Source: Hyphomicrobiales bacterium
GTDB lineage: Bacteria > Pseudomonadota > Alphaproteobacteria > Rhizobiales > Rhizobiaceae
NCBI GenBank assembly: GCA_900472925.1
Contig: UCJU01000019.1
Coordinates: 124,001 to 188,000, forward strand
Length of the DNA: 64,000 nucleotides
Direction of reading: 5' to 3'
The translations under genes and the position numbers were made by a program. Each line of letters opens with the position of its first letter. Within the stretch, counting starts at the first letter, position 1. This document shows positions 24,852 to 33,617 of the stretch, piece after piece. The notes beneath the pieces were generated by a model, which did no database searches, was not told where the DNA came from, and was given only the letters and a program-made list of their open reading frames with translations.

Positions 24852-25769
24852 TTAAACTCCTGTTTCTTTAAACTCGACACGGACGCCATGCGCCTGCTCA
24901 CTTTCAGGCTCCACGTGAATGGCCAGCACGGCACCGGGAACGACGTCTTTTATGGCATCTTCAAGCCGGTCGCAAATCTCATGTGCGGCACCGACAGACA
25001 ATGTGGCGGGAACGACGACGTGGAAATCGATAAAGGCGACCGCCCCGGCCCGGCGGGTCTTGAGATCATGCACGTTGAGAACCCCTGCGGAATTCTCCGC
25101 AATCGCTTGCCTGATCGCCTCGTCCTCTTCCGGCTGAACGGCCTTGTCCATCAAACCGTCAAGGGAATGCAAGATGACCTTCGATCCCTGGAACAGAATA
25201 TTGATGGCGACGACAATAGCCAGCACAGGATCAAGAACCGCATAGCCGGTGAAGATCGCCAGCACGAGACCGATCAGAACGCCACCTGATGTAACGACAT
25301 CCGACATGATGTGATGACCATCTGCGAGAAGCGCCGGTGAAGAGTGCTTCTTTCCAACCCGGATCAGCACCGTCGCCCATATGCCGTTGAGAATGCCTGC
25401 AAAGGCATTGATGGCAAGGCCCAGCGCTGGCGCGTCGGGCAAGCGCGGAGCCATGAGGCCGCTCCACGCCTCTTTCACGATCAGAAGTGCGGCAACGACG
25501 ATCAGCACGCCCTCGACCACAGCAGACAGATATTCCGCCTTGTGGTGGCCGAACTGGTGGTCATCATCGGCAGGCTTTTGCGCGTAACGAATGACGAAAT
25601 AGGCAATGAAAGCTGCGACCACGTTGACGGTGGATTCCAGACCATCCGAAAGCAAGGCCACCGAACCTGTGACCCACCATGCCAGAAGCTTCAGACCCAG
25701 CACCGTGATGGAAAAAGGGATGCTCCAGAAAGCAAGCTTTCTGACGAGCGCGTTACCCTGTTCGTTCAT
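24852..25769 (-). CDS. cation diffusion facilitator (CDF) transporter
   Basis: A 305-residue CDF efflux protein with six membrane segments (residues about 15-210) and a cytoplasmic C-terminal domain. The metal-site Asp pattern is visible: ALLSDGLESTVN in segment 2 and DGHHIMSDVVTSGGV in segment 5 (HxxxD). The loop HQFGHHKAEYLSAVVEG is the conserved text between segments 2 and 3. Likely substrates are Zn2+, Fe2+ or Mn2+, exported to the periplasm. The start has GGAGA six bases upstream. It is coupled to queF downstream. Confidence 0.92.
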   Translation of the reverse strand: MNEQGNALVRKLAFWSIPFSITVLGLKLLAWWVTGSVALLSDGLESTVNVVAAFIAYFVIRYAQKPADDDHQFGHHKAEYLSAVVEGVLIVVAALLIVKEAWSGLMAPRLPDAPALGLAINAFAGILNGIWATVLIRVGKKHSSPALLADGHHIMSDVVTSGGVLIGLVLAIFTGYAVLDPVLAIVVAINILFQGSKVILHSLDGLMDKAVQPEEDEAIRQAIAENSAGVLNVHDLKTRRAGAVAFIDFHVVVPATLSVGAAHEICDRLEDAIKDVVPGAVLAIHVEPESEQAHGVRVEFKETGV

Positions 25770-25914
25770 GACCTGTCTCCATGCGGTTGCGAATGAATTG
25801 CAGAACCGGACCCTAAAACGCATGAACCGCCCGCTCGGAGGTTCCAAGCAGGCGGTTCATATTTCGGGTTTCTATGATTTAAAGCGGCGGCGAGGTCAAG
25901 AGGTCGGGAGAAAC

Positions 25915-26454
25915 TTAAAGGTGCTCACTCTGCTCGCAGAACCGGATGCGGTTGCTGAAGGGATCCGTGACCTCCATCTGCAAACCCCACGGCAATCTCT
26001 CCACTCCCGGCTTCATGAATGTGTAGTCCTTGACCGTCAACTCACGTTGGTACGCCTCGACGCCCGCTATGTTGACGAAGACATTCGAGCCGGGTGATGC
26101 GTCGCCATAATGCCCGCTAAGGTGAAGAGAAAGCCCTGCTCTGGAAACCTGCATATATAACGGGAAATTATCGCCGAACCGATGTTCCCAATCCACCGAG
26201 AAGCCGAGAAAACCGACATAAAATTCACGCGCCTTGGCCTCATCGAATATGCGGATAATGGAGCAGGCTCGAGTAAACCGGATGGGGGTCTCGTCCTGTG
26301 CAGCTATTTTCGCGGCAAGAACATTCCAGTTGTCGAAGCCAAATTGTCGGGCAACGATCTCCAGGGAACGAGAGTGGAGAATGTCGACCCCGTCTTCGCT
26401 CAGGGCAGTTTTGAGTGCACGCGCCATCAGCTTGGCGTCGAGAAAACTACGCAT
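25915..26454 (-). CDS. VOC (glyoxalase/bleomycin resistance) family protein
   Basis: A 179-residue protein with an N-terminal 55-residue helical part (MARALKTALSEDGVDILHSRSLE, given by its core), followed by one VOC domain. The VOC domain starts at FTRACSIIRIFDEAKAREFYVGFLGF and ends MEVTDPFSNRIRFCEQ, with likely metal ligands His (LHLSGHYG) and Glu. The helical N-terminus with QFGFDNWNVLAAKI occurs in a subgroup of glyoxalase-superfamily proteins. Activity is not predictable. Confidence 0.82.
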   Translation of the reverse strand: MRSFLDAKLMARALKTALSEDGVDILHSRSLEIVARQFGFDNWNVLAAKIAAQDETPIRFTRACSIIRIFDEAKAREFYVGFLGFSVDWEHRFGDNFPLYMQVSRAGLSLHLSGHYGDASPGSNVFVNIAGVEAYQRELTVKDYTFMKPGVERLPWGLQMEVTDPFSNRIRFCEQSEHL

Positions 26455-26641
26455 GTCATACGTCCTTTCTGTAGAGCGATCGGATCGTCAGTGCTCGCTT
26501 TGCCGACACCTTCGCTCATCAACGTTGGACGTTTGAAAGCGTGTTACGGAATACATTCACCTTACCTGTAACGGCGCGAGCGGCAGGCTGTATTCGGCCC
26601 TAAGGCATTTTACCGCACTTTTATAATAGGGGAAAGTCGCA

Positions 26642-26698
26642 TCACACCCTCGTCAGCAACAGCTTGATGCCTGCAAATACAAAGACCAAAACGTCAAG
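26642..26698 (-). pseudogene. possible remnant of a membrane-protein gene
   Basis: The minus strand reads LDVLVFVFAGIKLLLTRV and a stop, like the last membrane helix of a LysE- or similar family transporter. An in-frame stop directly upstream cuts it off from any start. It lies in a 279-base region (26455-26733) in which I see no intact gene. Chance hydrophobic text is a serious alternative. Confidence 0.2.
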
Positions 26699-26733
26699 CG
26701 ATTACGGCTTCTGGAACGATGTCGTCACTCCCA

Positions 26734-27432
26734 CTAGGGCGCAGGAGCAGAAAAGGTACTGGCATCATTGTGTAGCCGAAGGGAGGTCGTGAGAAGCGGT
26801 GGCAACGGTGTCCACCATCCGGTTTGCAAACCCGCATAGCGCAGGGCTGCCGCCGTCCATGTGTTGCAGCCGACCAAGGCATTGAAATACCCCTCGGCTT
26901 CAAAAAATGCATCGTCGCGACCGTAGGATTGACCCAAGAGCGGGATCGCCTTTTCTTGTGAATAGGCAAAGCTGCCGACGATGAAATCAACAAGCTTCCG
27001 ATACCCCTCGCCCGAAAGGTCAAGTGACGTGACACTCTCATCCGAAACAGGAATATCTCCAGCAAGCTCGACATGCATGACCGAATTGTCGAGCGTCAGA
27101 CCTTTGAACAGCGGAAGCGGCTTCAGATCAGCCCATGTCGGTGTCTGCGTGTAAAATGCCCGCCCGCCCCAGCCGAAAACGAGGTAACGAACACCGGGAT
27201 AATCGATATCGAGATTTCCATCGCGCAGAAACCCAAATCGCGCCAGCAACTCTGCGTCGACAGGCAAGGCGATATCAGTGTGGATGGGATTGCTGAGGAC
27301 CAAGACGCGGCGCGACGTGGCATCTGCGACGTCCGAACGGTGGCGGGTGAACGGCTTGGGGAGCAGCGTGCCAGCGCCAAGGCTCACGATAACTAAGGCT
27401 AGAGCGATGCATAGATATTTGAAAATCTTCAC
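26734..27432 (-). CDS. DUF2459 (TIGR02117) family protein
   Basis: A 232-residue exported or membrane-anchored protein with an N-terminal hydrophobic segment (residues about 5-25). Family text is SNPIHTDIALPVDAELL, then FGWGGRAFYTQTPTWADLK and the region around FNALVGCNTWTAAALR with the conserved Asn-Thr-Trp after the Cys. The conserved Cys, His and Trp suggest a hydrolase-like fold, but no function is established. It starts with GTG. It is followed by a region without a recognisable gene. Confidence 0.85.
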   Translation of the reverse strand: MKIFKYLCIALALVIVSLGAGTLLPKPFTRHRSDVADATSRRVLVLSNPIHTDIALPVDAELLARFGFLRDGNLDIDYPGVRYLVFGWGGRAFYTQTPTWADLKPLPLFKGLTLDNSVMHVELAGDIPVSDESVTSLDLSGEGYRKLVDFIVGSFAYSQEKAIPLLGQSYGRDDAFFEAEGYFNALVGCNTWTAAALRYAGLQTGWWTPLPPLLTTSLRLHNDASTFSAPAP

Positions 27433-27502
27433 TCTGCATCACCTGCGCGGCTTATGGGGACACGGCGGCGTATCAAGACGCCGCCGTTGATCGTGAATGG
27501 TC

Positions 27503-29692
27503 TCAAGCCGCCTTCGTTTTCGCCTTGCGGACCAGATGCGTAACCACGTTTTCGATCATCCGCATGCCGGCATCGCCGCCCAGCGTCATGATCGATTCCG
27601 GGTGAAACTGCACCGCGGCCACGGGCTCTTTGGAATGCTCGATGCCCATGATCGTGCCGTCTTCGCTTTCCGCCGTGATGATGAAGTCACGGTGAAGCGT
27701 CGTCGGGTCGGCAAAGATGGAATGGTAACGACCGACCGTCACTTCCTTGCCGAGGCCGGAGAAGACCAGACCGGGTTCCAGCACGCGGATGCGCGACGGC
27801 TTGCCATGCATGGGGATGGCCAGATGGCGAAGCTCCCCGCCGTAAGCTTCTGCTAACGCCTGGAGGCCAAGGCACACGCCGAAGATGGGCAGATCGCGTG
27901 ATCGCGCAGCCTTGATCGTCGCCTTGCAATCGAAATCGCTCGGGTTGCCGGGTCCGGGAGACAGAACCACCAGATCCGGCTGGAAGCGGTCGAACACCTC
28001 TGCCGCCACCGGCGAACGCACCGTCGAAACGGTTGCGCCCGTCTGGCGGAAGTAGTTGGCAAGTGTGTGGACGAAGCTGTCTTCGTGGTCCACCAGCAAA
28101 ATTTTGACGCCGGTTCCAACCTTGGCCGAATCCCGCTGCGTTGCCGCAGAGTTCTGGCCCTTCGCATTACGGATGGCTGCAATCATGGCAGATGCCTTCA
28201 GTTCGGTTTCGGCTTCTTCTTCCTGCGGGTTGGAATCGTTGAGCAACGTCGCCCCTGCCCGGACTTCCGCAATACCATCCTTTATGCGGATCGTGCGCAA
28301 AGTCATGCCGGTGTTCATATCGCCGTTGAACCCGACCATGCCGATTGCACCGCCGTACCAGACGCGCGAGCTCTTTTCGTGGGCTTCGATGAAGCGCATG
28401 GCCCACAGCTTGGGCGCGCCGGTTACGGTCACAGCCCATGCGTGGGACAGGAAGCCGTCGAAAGCATCCATATCATCGCGCAACCGGCCTTCGATATGAT
28501 CGACCGTGTGGATGAGGCGTGAATACATCTCGATCTGGCGACGACCGATGACCTTGACCGAACCGGGCTCGCACACGCGGCTTTTGTCGTTACGGTCAAC
28601 ATCCGAACACATGGTCAGTTCGGACTCGTCCTTCTTGGAATTCAGCAGCTTGAGAATCTGCTCGCTATCGGCAATCGGGTCTTCCCCACGCTTGATCGTG
28701 CCGGAAATCGGGCATGTCTCGATGCGCCGACCGGACACACGCACGAACATTTCCGGCGATGCGCCGACCAGATATTCCTGATGACCGAGATTGATAAAGA
28801 AGGAATAGGGCGACGGATTGATGGCCTTCAGGCGGCGCGAAATGGCCGACGGATTGCTGTCGCAACGCTCCATGAACTTCTGTCCGGGCACGACCTCGAA
28901 CAGGTCGCCACGACGGAAGCTTTCCTTCGCCTTGGTCACCAGCTCGGAATATTCGCCCGGGTGATGATCGCCGCGCGGCGGGATGGTATCTGTTTTGACG
29001 AACGGCTCTGGCGCGATGTCCTGCGACTTGCCATGCGTTGTCACGCCGTCCTTTTCAAAGTCGTAACGGTCGATCCAGGCCTTTGCCGAGTGGTGATCGA
29101 CCACCAGAATTTCATCCGGCAGGAACAGAACCATATCACGCTGGTCTTCAGGACGCTCCAGCGAAAGCTTGATCGCATCGAACTGGAAAGCCAGATCGTA
29201 GCCGAACGCGCCGAACAGGCCGATAGCCGCATCCGCGCTGGAATAGAACAGATCAACGATGGCGCGCAGCGCCGTGAAGACGGTCGGTATCTTGGAGCGT
29301 TCTTCTTCTGTGAAGACACGATCCGGCTCGTTGACAATAAGGTCCAGACGACGGGCGGTGGATGTGCCAAGCGTCAAATCCGCCGTCGCCTTCAGTTTTT
29401 CCGTGATGAACGTCAGCAGTGCCTCGCCTCGACCATTATAGGCTTCGATCCACATCGTACGGCCGAAACAGGAAATGCCGAGCGGCGGATCGATGATAGC
29501 CGTGTCCCAACGGGTATAGCGGCCGGGATATTCGTAATTGGATGAGAACACCGCGCCACGGCGCTCATCAAGACCGGTGACATAGCTGTCTATAGCCGTC
29601 GCATAGTCGGCGGCACGACGCTGGCGCTTGACTTTGACACCGCCCCTGGTCTCGTAAGTTTCCGACCCGTCATCCTGAATAATCGTTACCAT
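27503..29692 (-). CDS. trpE(G): anthranilate synthase, fused TrpE and TrpG
   Basis: A 729-residue fusion, as in other Rhizobiaceae. It makes anthranilate from chorismate and glutamine, the first step of tryptophan synthesis. The TrpE part (residues 1 to about 515) shows the chorismate-binding motif with [10 protein letters not shown] and [18 protein letters not shown]. The TrpG amidotransferase part starts near residue 535 ([18 protein letters not shown]), with the catalytic Cys in [10 protein letters not shown] and the His-Glu pair in [10 protein letters not shown]. It is preceded by trpL, and a terminator between the two makes it a classical attenuated gene. The ATG is preceded by GGAAGCGGAA. 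Confidence 0.97.
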   Translation of the reverse strand: MVTIIQDDGSETYETRGGVKVKRQRRAADYATAIDSYVTGLDERRGAVFSSNYEYPGRYTRWDTAIIDPPLGISCFGRTMWIEAYNGRGEALLTFITEKLKATADLTLGTSTARRLDLIVNEPDRVFTEEERSKIPTVFTALRAIVDLFYSSADAAIGLFGAFGYDLAFQFDAIKLSLERPEDQRDMVLFLPDEILVVDHHSAKAWIDRYDFEKDGVTTHGKSQDIAPEPFVKTDTIPPRGDHHPGEYSELVTKAKESFRRGDLFEVVPGQKFMERCDSNPSAISRRLKAINPSPYSFFINLGHQEYLVGASPEMFVRVSGRRIETCPISGTIKRGEDPIADSEQILKLLNSKKDESELTMCSDVDRNDKSRVCEPGSVKVIGRRQIEMYSRLIHTVDHIEGRLRDDMDAFDGFLSHAWAVTVTGAPKLWAMRFIEAHEKSSRVWYGGAIGMVGFNGDMNTGMTLRTIRIKDGIAEVRAGATLLNDSNPQEEEAETELKASAMIAAIRNAKGQNSAATQRDSAKVGTGVKILLVDHEDSFVHTLANYFRQTGATVSTVRSPVAAEVFDRFQPDLVVLSPGPGNPSDFDCKATIKAARSRDLPIFGVCLGLQALAEAYGGELRHLAIPMHGKPSRIRVLEPGLVFSGLGKEVTVGRYHSIFADPTTLHRDFIITAESEDGTIMGIEHSKEPVAAVQFHPESIMTLGGDAGMRMIENVVTHLVRKAKTKAA

Positions 29693-29740
29693 CTATTCCG
29701 CTTCCCGTTTCTAAAGCCCGATGACAGGCGGCATAATAAC

Positions 29741-29770
29741 AAAAAAGCCGCCTGAAAATTCGGGCGGCTT
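29741..29770 (-). terminator. trp attenuator terminator
   Basis: On the minus strand AAGCCGCC (29770-29763) pairs with GGCGGCTT (29752-29745), followed by a run of Ts, giving a standard intrinsic terminator ahead of trpE(G). The leader sequence GCGGCCTT can pair with AAGCCGC (one bulged C) as an antiterminator. Another inverted repeat, CAGGCGGC (29754-29747) with GCCGCCTG (29732-29725), also competes with the terminator's second arm. Confidence 0.85.
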
Positions 29771-29795
29771 GGACTTAGTCAAAGGACATGGGTGC

Positions 29796-29855
29796 TCAAG
29801 GCCGCGTAAAGCTGCCCCACCACCAGATTGCAATGTTCTTCGACTGTGTGTTCAT
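29796..29855 (-). CDS. trpL: tryptophan leader peptide
   Basis: A 19-residue peptide ending in three consecutive tryptophans followed by GSFTRP (I-W-W-W-G-S-F-T-R-P). This matches the leader of rhizobial trpE(G), which senses charged tRNA-Trp by ribosome stalling. In Sinorhizobium meliloti the corresponding transcript and peptide have also been reported to act in trans. It is antisense to the region in front of the divergent extensin-like gene, so no rightward gene should be started upstream of 29959. Confidence 0.92.
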   Translation of the reverse strand: MNTQSKNIAIWWWGSFTRP

Positions 29856-29863
29856 GGCGCAAA

Positions 29864-29892
29864 TTGTTAGCCGCAAGCGCAGACGATGGCAA
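29864..29892 (-). promoter_or_regulatory. trpL promoter
   Basis: TTGCCA (29892-29887), a 17-base spacer and TAACAA (29869-29864) are followed by eight bases and then the trpL ATG. The transcript would therefore start at or beside the ATG. No Shine-Dalgarno fits in between, which agrees with a leaderless trpL. Confidence 0.55.
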
Positions 29893-29958
29893 GCGGATTT
29901 GAACCGAAAGCGTGTTGAAACGTTGTGGGTCTGCCGCAACGGGGGAACGACGGGTCAC

Positions 29959-30801
29959 ATGCTTTATCGTCTCATGATAGTCGCAGCTAGCACGCTGCTC
30001 ATCGCCGCCTCGCAACCGCCACAGGACGTGCCGGTGCCGCAACCGAAACCTGAACAACAGGACACGACGCCTGCACCTGCAGAAACGAAAAAGGACGAGC
30101 AGAAGACTGCTCAGCCACCTGCAGAAAACGCCGTGCCGAAGCCGGAAGAGAAACCTGAACCGGCAGCGAAACCCGACGAACCCAAAAAAGAAGAAGAAAA
30201 AAAGCCGGAACAGCCGCCGCGTGATCCTGTGAAGGCGGAAAATCCCGAAGAGCTCAAGGCATGCCTTGCAGAGCTAAAAGAGCTGGGTGCAGAATTCAAG
30301 GAGCTTCCGCCAATCACAGGTGAAGAAGAAGGCTGCGGCATCGCATCGCCTCTGGAACTCTCGACGGTCATCCCAGGCATAAAGCTGGAACCCGAAGGCA
30401 CGATGCGATGTGAAGCAGCACTGGCACTCTCGCGCTGGACAAAGAACGTCGTGGTACCAACCGCAAAAATCGCACTTCCGGGTAAAAACGTCACCGCCTT
30501 TGGCAACGCATCCACCTATGTCTGCCGCAACCGAAACAGCGCAGCGACCGGCAAGATTTCCGAACATGCCAAAGGCAGCGCAGTGGATATCGCGACCATG
30601 ACCTTCGATAAGGGCGAACCTTTGGTCATGAAACCCCGCGGCGAAGACGGCACCATGGAAGGCGCTTTCCAGCGGACCATTACCACTGCCGCCTGCCTGT
30701 TCTTCCGCACCGTGCTGTCACCCGGCAGCGATGCCACACACCAGGACCACCTGCATCTGGATGTGTTGGAGCGCAAGGGTGGGTATCTATATTGTCGATG
30801 A
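29959..30801 (+). CDS. extensin-like family protein
   Basis: A 280-residue exported protein. A signal-type N-terminus (MLYRLMIVAASTLLIAAS) leads into a Pro/Glu/Lys-rich linker (residues about 25-85). The C-terminal extensin-like domain has conserved cysteines (LKACLAELKELG, EGCGIASPLEL, TMRCEAAL, TYVCRNR and AACLFF) and the HAKGSAVDIA motif, in which His and Asp resemble the zinc site of D,D-peptidase-like folds. The start was set after trpL because the longer frame would run through the leader. Role probably in the cell envelope. Confidence 0.85.
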   Translation: MLYRLMIVAASTLLIAASQPPQDVPVPQPKPEQQDTTPAPAETKKDEQKTAQPPAENAVPKPEEKPEPAAKPDEPKKEEEKKPEQPPRDPVKAENPEELKACLAELKELGAEFKELPPITGEEEGCGIASPLELSTVIPGIKLEPEGTMRCEAALALSRWTKNVVVPTAKIALPGKNVTAFGNASTYVCRNRNSAATGKISEHAKGSAVDIATMTFDKGEPLVMKPRGEDGTMEGAFQRTITTAACLFFRTVLSPGSDATHQDHLHLDVLERKGGYLYCR

Positions 30802-30856
30802 AACGTAAGAAGGCAGAGCATGACGCTCTGCCTCGTACACGCTTCGCGGTTACCGA

Positions 30857-33097
30857 TCAGAATTTCTGGGTCAGCGAAATCTTGAACGATCGACCGGGCT
30901 CGGAATAAAAATCGACAGGCTGGTTTACCGAGGTTACTGCGCCGGGGTTGATGTCCCGAACACCCACCGCATTCCAGTATTTACGGTCGAAAATGTTATA
31001 GACGCCAGCCTGAACGCGTAGACCCTTGGTCTGCTCTGGCTCCCACCAACCGGTCAGATTGAAGATACCATAACCGGGAGCATCGAAGGTGCTTGGAGCC
31101 TTGTCCGCACGCATATGCGAGGAGAAAACCCCGGTAAATTCCGAGCCCCATCTTTCCTGCGCGTAACCGAGCCCGACAATCGATTTGAACGGTGCAACGG
31201 TGCGGATAAATTCGTTGGTATCCATGTCTTTGCCATAAGCATAGGCCAGAGACGCATATGTAAAGACGCCGTTCGCCAGGTCTTTGCGCACCTTTGCCTC
31301 GACCCCGGAAATCTCGACATTCTCGCGGTTTTGATAGGTAAAGAGTGACCCGTTGCCCAATCCACCGAAGCCCGGGAAAAGCGTCGTCGTGGTGGTCACT
31401 TGCTCGATGAAGTTTTTATATGTGTTGTGGAACAGCGTCAGGCTGCTCGAAAGATCGCCATCGTCATATTTGGCGCCGATTTCAAAACCATTACTGGTTT
31501 CCGGCTTCAAAGACGAGTTACCGATAACGGCATAACCAGAGCTGATGTTGGAAAAATTCAGATAGAGTTCGTTGACCGTTGGCGCGCGATAGGCCATCGC
31601 CCACTGGGCGAAAAGCTGAACTTCAGGCGTCAGATCATAGATGGCAAGCAGCTTCGGAGAAAACCGCGAACCACTGTTGCCGCTGGGCAGACCGAAGGTG
31701 TTGTAGCCGCTGTTGGTCGAAACCGAGCCGTCAGGATCATAATCATAGGCGTCGAAGCGCAATCCAGGCGTCAATTTGAAGCCACTCCCGCCAAATGCAA
31801 GCTCGTCTTCAAGATAAAGGCCAAGACTCTTGCCCCTGACGTTAGGCATATCTGACTGGGATGCCGACGAGGACCCGCCTGTGTTGATGTAGACGGAGTC
31901 GGTGAATTCGGAAACCCACGCATTGCCGCCAAATCGAACGGTATGGTCGATGCTTCCGAGCGCGAAGCCCGATTCCAGCCCGCCAACAAGCCCGAAACGG
32001 TTGTCTCTCAGACTGTCTTCGCGAATATAAAGCGAGTTGTTGGTCAGGTGGTCGCCAGCACCGGACACCTTGTCCAGCCTAGTCCAGTATAAGGACAAAT
32101 CAGCAGCATCGACCAGGCTGTCTGTCGACGATGCCTCGAACTGGTAATCCAGAGAGACACGGTCGCGCTCGGTATCTTCATAGCCATCGTAATCACCAAT
32201 CCGGTAAGTGGAGCCGGAAACGCTGGAGCCTTGCAGCGTCTTGAGGTCCGTTCTGGTTCTCAGTGAAAAGCGCTCGGCCGTTACACCAATGCGATGACCA
32301 CCCTCAAGGTCTTGCCTGATCTTGAACATGAGATTGCTCTCATAGGTATCAGCCGGATTTGGCTCGGTGCGGCGTGTGCCATAAATATCGACACTGCCTT
32401 TGTTATCGACCTCGTTTCCGCGCTTGTAGGAGCCCTGAAACAGAACCGACGTGTTCTCTATCTTCTTCGCGACAGCAACCGACCCGCCAAAGTTGCGATC
32501 TTCACCGTCATAGGTGGTCTTGGCAACGCCACCCCAATCCTTACCATGACCGATGAGATCATCGGCTTCCAGAGTGCGCAGCACCAACGCGCCGCCCAGA
32601 GCGCCTGAACCGACCCGGCTGGAATCGGCACCGCGCACGACATCGACCGAGGACAGGGAAGAGAAGTCGAAACTTGAATTCGTGTTGCTGATGGTTGTTG
32701 TTGCCTGCCCCTGACGCGCGAAGTTCTCGAAAAACGGGACGGGAATGCCATCGATCAGCGTTGTGACACGCGCACCACCCAGCCCACGAATGAACAGCCC
32801 GCCCGGTTTTCCGGGCTTGGAGTTGACGAAGTCAACACCGGGTTCCGTCGTCTTCCCCAAATCCTTGAGGCTGCTAATGTCCTTCTTACGGATCACGTCG
32901 GCATCAGTCGTGCTGGCCAATGGCGTATCGGCCGCAGCATCGCCAGCCTTCACGCGCTTCCCCTTGATCGTAATGCGCTCAAGAACCGTCGCACCAGTCT
33001 GGACGTTTGCGTCCTGCCCGTAACTTACGGAATGGCCGGAAATGAGCGCCATGGCCGTGCACAGCAGCCGCGCGGATTGAAAACCCCGGATCGTCAT
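30857..33097 (-). CDS. TonB-dependent receptor, haem/haemoglobin type
   Basis: A 746-residue outer-membrane receptor. It has a signal peptide (residues about 1-27), a TonB-box-like ERITIKGKR, the plug domain with GLFIRGLGGARVTTLIDGIPVP (core GLGGARVTTLIDGIP, near 100) and VVRGADSSRVGSGALGGAL, and a C-terminal beta-barrel ending in Phe (SLTQKF), as needed for BAM assembly. The FRAP/NPNL-type boxes of haem receptors are not exact, although GYAVIGNSSLKPETSNGFEIGAKY is similar (core NSSLKPETSNGFE). Haem transport genes are not adjacent. Tandem TGA-N9-TCA boxes lie upstream. Confidence 0.92.
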   Translation of the reverse strand: MTIRGFQSARLLCTAMALISGHSVSYGQDANVQTGATVLERITIKGKRVKAGDAAADTPLASTTDADVIRKKDISSLKDLGKTTEPGVDFVNSKPGKPGGLFIRGLGGARVTTLIDGIPVPFFENFARQGQATTTISNTNSSFDFSSLSSVDVVRGADSSRVGSGALGGALVLRTLEADDLIGHGKDWGGVAKTTYDGEDRNFGGSVAVAKKIENTSVLFQGSYKRGNEVDNKGSVDIYGTRRTEPNPADTYESNLMFKIRQDLEGGHRIGVTAERFSLRTRTDLKTLQGSSVSGSTYRIGDYDGYEDTERDRVSLDYQFEASSTDSLVDAADLSLYWTRLDKVSGAGDHLTNNSLYIREDSLRDNRFGLVGGLESGFALGSIDHTVRFGGNAWVSEFTDSVYINTGGSSSASQSDMPNVRGKSLGLYLEDELAFGGSGFKLTPGLRFDAYDYDPDGSVSTNSGYNTFGLPSGNSGSRFSPKLLAIYDLTPEVQLFAQWAMAYRAPTVNELYLNFSNISSGYAVIGNSSLKPETSNGFEIGAKYDDGDLSSSLTLFHNTYKNFIEQVTTTTTLFPGFGGLGNGSLFTYQNRENVEISGVEAKVRKDLANGVFTYASLAYAYGKDMDTNEFIRTVAPFKSIVGLGYAQERWGSEFTGVFSSHMRADKAPSTFDAPGYGIFNLTGWWEPEQTKGLRVQAGVYNIFDRKYWNAVGVRDINPGAVTSVNQPVDFYSEPGRSFKISLTQKF

Positions 33098-33215
33098 GAT
33101 TACCCCCTGTATGCAAGCGCACGAAAGCACGCGGCAACACGAGGTGCCGTCGCAACATGGCTTGATAAATACCCTTGATGTTACGGCCCCGCCGTGAATC
33201 GAGACCTATAAAACA

Positions 33216-33230
33216 TGAGTATTCGAGTCA
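33216..33230. promoter_or_regulatory. candidate iron-rhodo-box (RirA type), proximal
   Basis: TGA-GTATTCGAG-TCA matches the TGA-N9-TCA core of the rhizobial iron box, and on the minus strand it overlaps a TTGACT that could be the -35 of the receptor gene. RirA represses iron uptake in iron-replete cells. The site is about 120 bases before the receptor start. Confidence 0.55.
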
Positions 33231-33242
33231 ATTAATAAAACA

Positions 33243-33257
33243 TGATTTTTTAATTCA
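33243..33257. promoter_or_regulatory. candidate iron-rhodo-box (RirA type), distal
   Basis: A second TGA-N9-TCA (TGA-TTTTTTAAT-TCA) lies 27 bases, centre to centre, beyond the first. The tandem arrangement strengthens the case, but the short core also occurs by chance in AT-rich DNA. Confidence 0.45.
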
Positions 33258-33617
33258 TCTTTATAGGACTCATATTGCGTTGCAGAAATGTGACTGAGGC
33301 TGGCCTACTCAACGCAGATTGCGGTGAAAAACAACACGGTTCAAATATCTTTGAGACATAGTGAATTGTGCAGAAAATGCCGCGCGAGACGCAATTTTCG
33401 CTCACTTCTGTCGATTATTTTAGAAAATCCGATGATTCCTGTCATCGAAAGCGCAAAACCCGCAAAAACCCTTGTTTTCGCCACCTCAATTTGAATCAAA
33501 ACGCGCCCGTTTTAAGCCATGAACAGGAACCACACTTGAAATAAGGGGTGGAATTTCCGGGTGATTGGTATATTTCTCACCGTTAACATATCAACTTTCT
33601 CACGAACGAAAACATTG

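Larger units (their letters stand above)
33131..33560. other. AT-rich intergenic region
   Basis: A gene-free region of about 430 bases, markedly richer in A and T than its surroundings. It separates the receptor gene from the divergent LuxR-type regulator and holds the two TGA-N9-TCA boxes. I see no coding frame in it. Confidence 0.6.

Noticed and set aside
24849-24870. A preQ1 riboswitch ahead of queF
   Set aside because: queF follows the CDF gene by three bases, so there is no room for an aptamer in front of it, and no preQ1-like motif was seen before the CDF gene.
29788-29958. Upstream extension of the extensin-like gene
   Set aside because: The segment is the antisense strand of trpL and its promoter, and the signal peptide begins only at 29959.
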